From Verrucomicrobiaceae bacterium (lineage in GTDB: Bacteria; Verrucomicrobiota; Verrucomicrobiia; Verrucomicrobiales; Verrucomicrobiaceae): a stretch of 40,892 nucleotides of DNA. The notes beneath the pieces were generated by a model that saw only the letters and a program-made list of their open reading frames with translations, was not told where the DNA came from and ran no database searches. The position numbers and the translations under genes are program-made. The stretch is from contig JAIXZA010000033.1 in NCBI GenBank assembly GCA_027489965.1, positions 1 through 40,892 on the forward strand, read 5' to 3'. Below are positions 1 through 7,203 of this stretch, one piece after another. The number at the start of each line of letters is the position of its first letter. The stretch's first letter is position 1.

Positions 1-76
1 ATTTGATAGCGAGGTGCCCGTCCAAGCGCCTAAAAGTGTTTGGATAAATCCAACCAATAAACCGAAGCCTAAGACA

Positions 77-811
77 ATGAATGACTATTATCTGAACCGA
101 ATCAATATGGGACGCAGGGTCTTTGCCTGCCTTGATGCCCCTGCTCATGAACTCCTCTGGAAAGATCAGCCACCTCTACGCCTCACGGCAGCGATCAGTG
201 AGGCCCGCGTGATTTTTCAAGATCTCGAAGCTCAGGCTCAAAAGCAAAGCCTAGCCACCAGCGGCAATGCCATGGACAAACTCCGTGAAGAAAAAGAACT
301 GGAAGACAGCGCCCACGAACTGGCCCGACTAGTCGTGCGCTGCTGCCGTGCCGCTGGGGATGAAGCCACCGCTGCCGCTTACGATCTGCCCATCTCTGGC
401 TGGCGGCGGATGCGGGATGAAACTCTCCTGCAAACCGCCCGCACCCTGGAGGCCAAAGCAGCCCAAATCGCCACCACTCCGGCAGGAACTCAATACGGCA
501 TCACCACTGCGAGAGTGGCCGAGTTAAAGAAAGAAGCCGATGACTACGCCGCACTCATCGTGGCACCGGACGACGCCATCAGCGCCCGAGCAGTCTCGCA
601 ACAGAAAAATCGCTCTCACTTTGCGCGTTTCAGCGAAGCCCTGGAAGAAATCGACGATCTCATCCTTCCCCTACGCCGCACAGTCGCCGGAGCTGAACTC
701 GTCGAAAAATACCAGGATGCCCGCAGCATCAATGATCGTGGTCGTGGCCCGAAAGAAAAGAAGCCAGATGAGACAGCCGTGCCGGAGCCACCGCCGGCAC
801 CAACGACCTAA
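77..811 (+). CDS. Helical protein of unknown function
   Basis: I do not recognise this protein. From the first ATG it has 244 residues. It is rich in Ala, Glu, Leu and Arg, with long predicted helices and heptad-like spacing around residues 40-90 and 140-210. The C-terminus is a charged, Pro-rich tail. There is no signal peptide, membrane segment or Cys-based metal motif, so it is probably cytoplasmic. The reading frame stays open to the left edge, with a GTG at 14, so the true start could lie upstream or outside the window; ATG 77 is the first ATG in frame. It is followed by an intrinsic terminator and then the 21-bp repeat array. The coding call is firm because the frame is long and has ordinary codon use, but function is unknown. 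Confidence 0.7.
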   Translation: MNDYYLNRINMGRRVFACLDAPAHELLWKDQPPLRLTAAISEARVIFQDLEAQAQKQSLATSGNAMDKLREEKELEDSAHELARLVVRCCRAAGDEATAAAYDLPISGWRRMRDETLLQTARTLEAKAAQIATTPAGTQYGITTARVAELKKEADDYAALIVAPDDAISARAVSQQKNRSHFARFSEALEEIDDLILPLRRTVAGAELVEKYQDARSINDRGRGPKEKKPDETAVPEPPPAPTT

Positions 812-866
812 CCCATCTCTCCTCCATCACCGCCTAGCGCTACTGCTGGCGGGACGGCTGAAAGAG

Positions 867-906
867 CACCTCCTCAGGGAATCATGGCCTGAGGAGATGT
901 TTTTTT
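867..906 (+). terminator. Intrinsic terminator after the first gene
   Basis: A 12-bp stem (CACCTCCTCAGG at 867-878 with CCTGAGGAGATG at 888-899, one G-U pair) encloses a 9-base loop and is followed directly by seven Ts at 900-906. It lies 55 bases after the stop of the first gene and should end that transcript before the repeat array. Confidence 0.85.
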
Positions 907-920
907 GGCAAAAATAGGCA

Positions 921-1318
921 TTGCAGACCCAAGCGCCCCAATTGTTTGCCTTTGCGGGTTCATTGCAGAGCGTTGAGCCCTGATTTTACCTCTTTTCGAT
1001 CCGGTTGCAGACCTTAGCCTGTCGATTGCGGAAGTTTTCGTGAGTTTTCAGATTCTCACACACCTCATTGCAGAAGATTTGCCCCCATTTCCTGAGGTCG
1101 AGCATCTATTGCAGCCCATTTTGACCCAATTGCAGCTCGTTGAGATGCAGTTTTTCAAGTTAGAGGGTTAGTTTCCCGTGTTCGAGAGTTCGTTTTCGGG
1201 GTTTGAGAATCAGTTATTGGCGCTTGAGGGCTAATTTCAGAAGTTTGAGGATCAGTATCCGAAGTTCGAGACTCAGTTGTTTAGGCCCGTGAATCGGTTT
1301 TCGTGATCAGGTAGGCGC
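921..1318. repeat. Degenerate 21-bp tandem repeat array, about 19 units
   Basis: Contiguous units begin at 921, 942, 963, 984, 1005, 1026, 1047, 1068, 1089, 1109, 1130, 1151, 1172, 1193, 1214, 1235, 1256, 1277 and 1298. The period is 21 bp except for one 20-bp unit. The best units read roughly TTKCAGAAG followed by TTTGAGNATCAG. TTGCAG dominates the left half and TTTGAG..TCAG the right half, but phase is kept throughout. Read on the plus strand in the unit frame, units translate as seven-residue blocks such as LQLVEMQ, FQKFEDQ and YPKFETQ, with in-frame stops at 981, 1041, 1169 and 1232. There are no spacers, so it is not CRISPR. It could be a decayed heptad-repeat gene or a non-coding tandem repeat. 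The rest of the 812-1451 gap (1319-1451) shows nothing recognisable. Confidence 0.8.
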
Positions 1319-1451
1319 CCTCCTTGTCGGGCGGGGCGTTAGGGCCTGCGGCTTTCACGGCAGATTCGAAGTTCACTCCTATTGCCAAAGAGGCACGTCA
1401 CTCAAGGCCTGAAAGCGCTCTCGTGAATACTGGCATGAACGTATCGGGTAA

Positions 1452-2399
1452 TCACCGTTCGCCAATAAAAACGTCCACTTGTTGGCCGACGTAGAGGGTG
1501 GTTCCCGCTGGGACTTTGAGGCGGTAGATCACTTGAAGCACGCGGGTATCGACGCGTTCGGTGCTGGCTCCGGTGAGGGATTGCTTGGGAATGACAAAGG
1601 GGTCGATCCGAACAAAATCCAAATCGTAGGCCGTTTTGCCGTCGCCTTTGAGGAAGGCTTTGGCGGGCTGATCGGGGCGCACAGATAGGGCGTTTTGTTC
1701 ATCGACATCGGCGCGCACTTGCAGCATGTCCACGTCCCCCAGAGTGATGGCCGCTTGTTTGTTTTGAATGCTCGCATACTCGCCAGCGCGGATGTTGACC
1801 TGCAAAATGCTGCCGGCGCGTGGAGCGCGGACGGTGAGACGCTCAATCAGGAGTTTGGTTTGTTTTACCGCAGCATGGGCAGCATTGAGCTGGGCTTCAG
1901 CCTGCGTGGCCTGAGCTTTGGCGACTAAAACATCGTTCGTGCGGTTTCTCAGATCATCTTGAGAGATTGCGCGTTGATCGGTGATGGATTTGAGTCGATC
2001 CAGGGTGTCCTGAGCTTTGGCTAGTTGAGCTTGGGAAATGCCTAGATTGGCCTGATTTACCTCGATGCTGGCTTCTTGGCCGATGAGCTGAGCTTGCAGT
2101 TCACGGTCGTCGAGCCGCATGAGTTCCTGGCCCTCTTTGACCTTATCCCATACTTTCACCAGCACTTGGCTCACCAGTCCAGGCACCGGGGTGCCGATGC
2201 TGACGTTTTCAGCTGCGGATTCTAAGATGCCCGTGGCTGCCACCCCTTTGGCAAAGGGTTTTTCTGGCGGTGCCACGGGTGGCGGGGGCGTGGGATTCTC
2301 CTGAGCTCGGATGACCTGCAAGACCTGCGTCATCTGCACGACACCGACAATAGCCAGTGCGATGCTACCGTAGCGGACGAGGAAGGGGAGCGAGATCAT
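1452..2399 (-). CDS. HlyD/DevB-like membrane fusion (adaptor) protein
   Basis: This is a 315-residue periplasmic adaptor of the type that links an inner-membrane ABC or RND pump to an outer-membrane channel. It has an N-terminal membrane anchor (about residues 5-25), a Pro-rich linker, a first half-lipoyl segment (GLVSQVLVKVWDKVKEGQ, about 74-91), a long Gln/Ala-rich coiled-coil hairpin (about 105-195), the returning lipoyl half (RAPRAGSILQV) and a beta-barrel region. The layout resembles DevB-type adaptors. No ABC permease, ATPase or TolC-like gene is nearby, so its partners must lie elsewhere. It starts 12 bases after the purB stop and is probably cotranscribed with it. There is no Shine-Dalgarno sequence before the ATG. 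Confidence 0.85.
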   Translation of the reverse strand: MISLPFLVRYGSIALAIVGVVQMTQVLQVIRAQENPTPPPPVAPPEKPFAKGVAATGILESAAENVSIGTPVPGLVSQVLVKVWDKVKEGQELMRLDDRELQAQLIGQEASIEVNQANLGISQAQLAKAQDTLDRLKSITDQRAISQDDLRNRTNDVLVAKAQATQAEAQLNAAHAAVKQTKLLIERLTVRAPRAGSILQVNIRAGEYASIQNKQAAITLGDVDMLQVRADVDEQNALSVRPDQPAKAFLKGDGKTAYDLDFVRIDPFVIPKQSLTGASTERVDTRVLQVIYRLKVPAGTTLYVGQQVDVFIGER

Positions 2400-2410
2400 G
2401 AGGGAGGAGA

Positions 2411-3844
2411 TCAGAGGATATCTCCTGGCTGATACGCCGCTGCTTCTGGATGGGCCGCGGTGAGTTTACCGACGCGTTCCACAAAATAATCCACCTGCTC
2501 GGGCGCATCTCCCATGTTGGTGCGTCCCTGAGCGGTCAGTTTTTCAAAAGCATCGCTGCCTAGGCCCAGGCGGTCATCGGCAGAAAGGCGGGCAAAGAGA
2601 TCATTGTTGGCCACCTTTCCGGTGCGCATGTCTTTGGCCACTTGCACGGCATGTTCCTTGATCGCTTCATGGGCGGCTTCGCGTCCAGAGCCAGTTTTAA
2701 CGGCTTCCATGAGCACGGTGGTGGTGAGCAGGAAGGGCAGATAACGCATGAGTTCTTGTTCGACCACAGCTTCAAAGACTTCCATTTGATTGAGAACGGT
2801 GAGAGTGGTCTCCAATAGACCATCCATGGCTAGGAAGGCATCGGGTAACATGACGCGGCGCACGACGGAGCAGGAGACATCGCCTTCATTCCACTGATCG
2901 CCTGCCAGACCAGCGGCCATGGCTAGGTATCCTTTGAGGATGACGTGAAAGCCATTGATGCGCTCACAGCTGCGACTGTTCATCTTATGTGGCATGGCCG
3001 AGCTGCCGACCTGACCTTTGGCAAAACCTTCACTGGCCAGCTCATGTCCAGCCATGAGGCGCAGGGTCTTGGCAAAACTGCCAGCACCACTGGCCACATG
3101 CGTCAGGGTGGAGACGACCTGAAGATCCAAGCTGCGAGGATAGACCTGCCCCACGGCGTCGAGGGCTGCTTTGATGCCGAGATGATGGAGGACGCGTTCT
3201 TCTAGGGCGCGGGCTTTGCTGGTGTCTCCATTAAATAGGGTGATTTGATCCAGACGAGTGCCGACGGCGCCTTTCAGACCTCTGGCAGGGTAGGTATTGA
3301 TCAGCTCATTGAGAGCCTGCACACCGATGAGCATTTCTTCTCCAAACATCGCCATGCGCTTGCCGAAGGTCGTCGCCTGCGCGGCCACATTGTGAGTACG
3401 GGCTGTGAAAGGGATGTCGCGTGTCTGTGCCGCCCTTTGGGCAAAGGCAGCCAGGACAGCAATGCTTTTTTTCTGAACTTCGAGCAGGGCGCGGAAGACT
3501 TGCAATTGCTCCACATTTTCAGTCAGGTCGCGACTGGTCATGCCTTTGTGGATGTGCTCGTGGCCAGCCAGGTCACAAAACTCCTCAATGCGGGCCTTGA
3601 CGTCATGGCGGGTCACGCGCTCACGCTGCATGATGCTGGTCAGGAAAACCTGATCTTTGACGGCTTCGTAGGCCTCGATCACGCCATCTGGCACAGGAAT
3701 GCCCAGATCTTTTTGCCCCTTCAGCACAGCAATCCAGTAATCCCGTTCCAGCTTCACCTTGCCCTCGCCCGACCAGAGGGCGCGCATGGCAGGAGTAGCA
3801 TAACGTTCAGCGAGGACATTCGGGATGGCATTGGTATTCGACAT
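2411..3844 (-). CDS. purB: Adenylosuccinate lyase
   Basis: PurB is a cytoplasmic fumarase-superfamily lyase. It splits SAICAR to AICAR and adenylosuccinate to AMP, each with release of fumarate, in purine synthesis. The superfamily signature SSAMPHKMNS is at residues 281-290, with the conserved TSRDLTEN and ARTHNVAAQ segments upstream that carry substrate-binding and catalytic residues. The 477-residue length fits the family. The frame extends to a TTG at 3883, but I chose the ATG at 3844 because it precedes the conserved N-terminus and has an AGG about six bases upstream. It is divergent from the substrate-binding protein gene, and the 157-base gap should hold both promoters. Confidence 0.96.
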   Translation of the reverse strand: MSNTNAIPNVLAERYATPAMRALWSGEGKVKLERDYWIAVLKGQKDLGIPVPDGVIEAYEAVKDQVFLTSIMQRERVTRHDVKARIEEFCDLAGHEHIHKGMTSRDLTENVEQLQVFRALLEVQKKSIAVLAAFAQRAAQTRDIPFTARTHNVAAQATTFGKRMAMFGEEMLIGVQALNELINTYPARGLKGAVGTRLDQITLFNGDTSKARALEERVLHHLGIKAALDAVGQVYPRSLDLQVVSTLTHVASGAGSFAKTLRLMAGHELASEGFAKGQVGSSAMPHKMNSRSCERINGFHVILKGYLAMAAGLAGDQWNEGDVSCSVVRRVMLPDAFLAMDGLLETTLTVLNQMEVFEAVVEQELMRYLPFLLTTTVLMEAVKTGSGREAAHEAIKEHAVQVAKDMRTGKVANNDLFARLSADDRLGLGSDAFEKLTAQGRTNMGDAPEQVDYFVERVGKLTAAHPEAAAYQPGDIL

Positions 3845-4001
3845 AGGAACCTGTGGCCTAGCACTGGAAACCGCTCGGCTCAAATCCGATCACGCTGAAG
3901 CGCCATAAAGTTTGGCTAGTGCCCACCTCAGTTTAGAATGCCTGGTGTCAAAAGCTGTCCTTGCTGATCTGTTGGAACTCCGCTTGGATGCGAGCTCTCT
4001 C

Positions 4002-5654
4002 ATGTCACTCCTTGCCCGGCTGCAGCCTTTCCGCAAAGAGGTCTGCATTGTCCTGGCGATGCTGGCCACGCTGGTCGGTCCCTTTTTGCTAAAGCCCAAG
4101 GAAAGCTCCGCTCCGGCAAAGTATGATCGGCGGCTCGTCATCGTGACGCCCCACCATGAGAGCATCCGCGAGGAATTCGGGAAGGGGTTTGCCCGTTACT
4201 GGAAAGCGCGGACTGGGGAAGTTGTTTTTATGGACTGGCGGGTGCCTGGCGGCACGTCGGAGATCGCCATGATGTTGAAGTCAGAGTTCATCGCCGCGTT
4301 TCAGCATCACTGGACTCAGGTTCTGAAACGTCCCTGGACGGCTGAGGTGGCGCAGTCCTGCTTGAATCCGAAAGCAGCCGTCACGGACCAGGCTCGGGCC
4401 ACGTTTTTGAGATCGCCGATTGGCATCGGGGTGGATGTGTTTTTTGGCGGTGGCGGGTTTGATTTCCAGATTCAAGCCGATGTGGGCACGCTGGTGGCGG
4501 AAGCCAAAGTCGGCACGGGACTCAAGGAGATACGACGTCGCCACCCTGACTGGTTTTCAGAGGCTGTGATTCCTGAAAAGATGAGTGGTGAACCTTATCG
4601 GGATGCCCAGGACCGCTGGTGTGGGGCCTGTCTTTCCAGCTTTGGGATTGTCTTCAATCGGGATGTGCTGCGGCGATTAGGCATCGAGAAAGATCCCGCT
4701 CACTGGCAGGATCTGGCGGATCCCAGGTTGCAAGGCATGGTGGCTCTGGCGGATCCCGGCCGCAGTAGCTCGGCCACGAAGGCCTTTGAAATGCTGATCC
4801 AGCAGCAAATGCAGGAAAAGATCGCCCAACTGACGGCAAATCCTGGCTTGCTGAAGCCAAAGCAAATCCAGGCAGCCGGAGTCGAGCAAGGCTGGATCGA
4901 GGGCCTGAAACTCATCCAACGCATCAGCGCCAACTCTCGTTACTTCAGTGATACTTCGACGAAGATCCCGCTGGATGTCATGCGCGGGGATGCCGCTGCT
5001 GGCATGTGCATTGACTTTTATGGTCGCTCCACAGAGGAGTCGCTACGGCAGGCAGATGGCAGCTCGCGGGTCGGCTTCATCATGCCAGTGGGCGGCACCT
5101 CCATCAGCGTGGACCCCATCGCCATGCTGCGTGGGGCACCGGATCCTGACTTGGCCACTTCCTTCATGGAATATGTGCTCAGTGAAGAAGGGCAGGGGCT
5201 CTGGGGCTATCGTGTCGGTGTCTCGGGAGGACCTGAAAAGACGGCTCTACGACGTTTGCCGGTTCGGCGCGATTTTTACACAGCCGAAAAGACCGCGCTG
5301 ATGAGTGATGGCGCTGAGATGCCTTATCAAAAAGCGCAGGCCTTCACCTATCATCCCGAATGGACAGGGCCAGCCTTCAGTGCCATCCGGTTTCTCGTGC
5401 GGGTGCTCTGTGTGGATTCGCATCAGGAGCAGCGGAAAGCCTGGGGTAGTCTGGCGCAGGTCGGTTTCACCCCTCATGCAACGGAGGTTTTTCACGATCT
5501 GAATCGGGTCAGCTATGAGGCCACCTTGGGCGAGATCAGCCGCGTCGTTCGTTCTCGGGATAAGGTGGCCGAGACTCGACTCGCCCGACAGCTCGGCGAT
5601 GCGTTTCGGGGCAATTATATTTTAGCCTCAAAACTTGCGCGTCAGGGTAAATGA
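4002..5654 (+). CDS. ABC transporter substrate-binding protein (Fe3+-type fold), membrane-anchored
   Basis: This is a family-1-like extracellular solute-binding protein of about 550 residues. An N-terminal hydrophobic segment (about 14-30) acts as an uncleaved anchor or signal. The mature part begins with RRLVIVTPHHESIREEF, the typical first strand and helix of iron(III)/thiamine-type binding proteins. Further family segments are GIVFNRDVLRRLGI, a PAHWQDLADPRLQGMVALADPG block and DPIAMLRGAPDPDLATSFMEYVLSEEGQ near the C-terminus. It is longer than typical 330-380-residue family members. No permease or ATPase gene is adjacent. The frame opens at a TTG (3912), but ATG 4002 places the hydrophobic segment correctly. 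The ligand cannot be predicted. Confidence 0.82.
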   Translation: MSLLARLQPFRKEVCIVLAMLATLVGPFLLKPKESSAPAKYDRRLVIVTPHHESIREEFGKGFARYWKARTGEVVFMDWRVPGGTSEIAMMLKSEFIAAFQHHWTQVLKRPWTAEVAQSCLNPKAAVTDQARATFLRSPIGIGVDVFFGGGGFDFQIQADVGTLVAEAKVGTGLKEIRRRHPDWFSEAVIPEKMSGEPYRDAQDRWCGACLSSFGIVFNRDVLRRLGIEKDPAHWQDLADPRLQGMVALADPGRSSSATKAFEMLIQQQMQEKIAQLTANPGLLKPKQIQAAGVEQGWIEGLKLIQRISANSRYFSDTSTKIPLDVMRGDAAAGMCIDFYGRSTEESLRQADGSSRVGFIMPVGGTSISVDPIAMLRGAPDPDLATSFMEYVLSEEGQGLWGYRVGVSGGPEKTALRRLPVRRDFYTAEKTALMSDGAEMPYQKAQAFTYHPEWTGPAFSAIRFLVRVLCVDSHQEQRKAWGSLAQVGFTPHATEVFHDLNRVSYEATLGEISRVVRSRDKVAETRLARQLGDAFRGNYILASKLARQGK

Positions 5655-5716
5655 CGAAAACTTCATGGAATACTCACCGCTTTCTCTCCTCTATTAAGTA
5701 GTCTTTCCTCGCCATC

Positions 5717-6484
5717 ATGCTTCTCCGTCTAGCCCTACTCATTCTTGTTTTTTCTGGTGTTGCCTGCCGCAGCACTCAGCGACTCGTGAAGGCTTTCCCG
5801 GCAGAGCCGACAGACTTTTTGCAGCACGGGAAAGAATTGAAAAAGACCAAGGCTGCTGACTCGCCCTTCCTTCTGGACTGGACCAATGCTGACACCAAGG
5901 CTTGGGCAAAGGCAGCGGAAAGGAAGACAATTCACATCGCCCCAGTGGCCTTGCAAAATTTGCGCCCCATGACTCGGACCCTGTCCAAGGTGGAAGTCAG
6001 TGAAAAAGAGCGACAAAAGAAGGTGCAAAAGCTGGCCTCTTACCTTGAGTCAGAATTAGCCAAAGCCTTTGAAAAAGCCCCCGAACCTCGGCGTCAAGTC
6101 GTGAAGGTTCCAGACAAGACCAGCCTCGTTTTAGAATTGGCCATTGTAGAACTCAACCCCAATCCCATTTCAGGAGGCCTCATGAGGAAGGGCATCAACA
6201 TTCTCCTGTGGCCCGGAGCCGAAACCATGATGTCCCACAAGCTCAAAGGCAACATGGCCATCGAGGGACGACTGCGGGATGCGGGTAGCAAAAAGACCCT
6301 TTATGAGTTTGCCGATGCAGAGCAGAACCGCTCTGGCATCATCCTGTATTACCACGATTACACGAATTTCAGCTACTTCCGCAAAGCCGTGCGTGAGTGG
6401 GCCACCCAGATCGAAGCCACCACCCGTGCTCGGGGTAAATCAACCGTTCTTGATGGTCCCCCTGCGACTTTCATGCTCTGGTGA
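5717..6484 (+). CDS. DUF3313-like outer-membrane or periplasmic lipoprotein
   Basis: This 255-residue protein has a short lipoprotein signal with a lipobox ending GVAC, so Cys17 would be lipidated. The body (IHIAPVALQN at about 75, a conserved ELAIVELNPNP strand at about 145, then a Gly/Ile hydrophobic stretch and FADAEQNRSG) resembles the DUF3313 family of small lipoproteins, whose role is unknown. Its aromatic C-terminal tail ends in FMLW. It lies 62 bases downstream of the substrate-binding protein gene and 32 bases upstream of a small exported protein gene, so the three may share a transcript. The family assignment is from memory of its pattern and is moderately sure. Confidence 0.7.
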   Translation: MLLRLALLILVFSGVACRSTQRLVKAFPAEPTDFLQHGKELKKTKAADSPFLLDWTNADTKAWAKAAERKTIHIAPVALQNLRPMTRTLSKVEVSEKERQKKVQKLASYLESELAKAFEKAPEPRRQVVKVPDKTSLVLELAIVELNPNPISGGLMRKGINILLWPGAETMMSHKLKGNMAIEGRLRDAGSKKTLYEFADAEQNRSGIILYYHDYTNFSYFRKAVREWATQIEATTRARGKSTVLDGPPATFMLW

Positions 6485-6516
6485 TGCCTTGTTGAATCAG
6501 TTGGAAATCTCAAACC

Positions 6517-6897
6517 ATGAAATACCTCCTGATCCTCGCACTGATCTGCACTTCCGCGCTCGTCACTCTGGCTCAACTGCCTGCCAAAGAGCCCAAGAAA
6601 ATCGGCACGACGGCTGATTTCCGCGACCTGCTACTGACAAACAAGTGGTCCTGGCGCAACGTCACCGCAGGTGTGCCCGACCGCGAATGCGTCTTCATGC
6701 CCGACGGAACCTTCCGTCACCCCAACTTCACAGCCCGATTTACGATTAAGGACATTCAAACCGTCGAACTTAACCGCAGGAAGGACGGCAAGGCTGAGCG
6801 AGCCGTGATGAACTTCCATCCTGATTACCTGAGTTTCGAGGTTCTTGACTTCGATAAGGCGCGGAGAATCACTGGGAAACGTCTCCCTAAAGAGTGA
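6517..6897 (+). CDS. Small exported protein of unknown function
   Basis: This 126-residue protein starts with a clear Sec signal peptide (MKYLLILALICTSALVTLAQ), probably cleaved near residue 19. The mature domain has a pattern seen in small secreted proteins that report a 'template plus expected value' beta fold: TNKWSWRN, then VFMPDGTFRHPN, then a short basic helix and FEVLDFD. I do not recognise a named family. It follows the DUF3313-like lipoprotein gene closely on the same strand. Confidence 0.68.
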   Translation: MKYLLILALICTSALVTLAQLPAKEPKKIGTTADFRDLLLTNKWSWRNVTAGVPDRECVFMPDGTFRHPNFTARFTIKDIQTVELNRRKDGKAERAVMNFHPDYLSFEVLDFDKARRITGKRLPKE

Positions 6898-6965
6898 CTT
6901 CTTACATGTCGCTTCCACGAATCAGCAAGCGACGTGAAAACCCCCAAATCCAAGCTCGGGATTAC

Positions 6966-7060
6966 CAACGAAGAGAGGTTTGATGGCTTACTTGACATTG
7001 CGCCTCTGCGCTAAGAACCAAGAAATTCTAGCTTCCATCAAACCGACGTCTGGTTCGTTG
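6966..7060. repeat. Nested inverted repeat in the acnA upstream gap
   Basis: The 306-base gap before acnA holds two nested inverted repeats: CAACGAA (6966-6972) with TTCGTTG (7054-7060), and GGTTTGATGG (6977-6986) with CCATCAAACC (7035-7044). Between them is a stretch with GCGCCTCTGCGCTAAGA, which resembles the CTTTGCG/CTCTGCG phrase I remember as a widespread intergenic repeat in environmental bacterial genomes. It may be a small miniature-element relic. A TATACT at 7163-7168 could be the -10 of the acnA promoter, but no convincing -35 is present. Confidence 0.5.
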
Positions 7061-7203
7061 TTCTTTCTTCATCATCATGCAGCTGCTGGCTTTCCCAGCC
7101 GCCTTTGACGCCTTTTGTAAATAATCCCTGCCAAAGGCATAAAAAATTGGTGTCAAAAGTGCTATACTCGCTATTTCCTACTGCTCTCTTGACTCAACCG
7201 AAA

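Noticed and set aside
921..1318. CRISPR array
   Set aside because: Units touch each other with no spacers, are strongly diverged, and no cas gene is present.
7105..7203. N-terminal extension of aconitase from a TTG
   Set aside because: The extra 33 residues have no counterpart in the family, and the ATG at 7204 gives the standard start.
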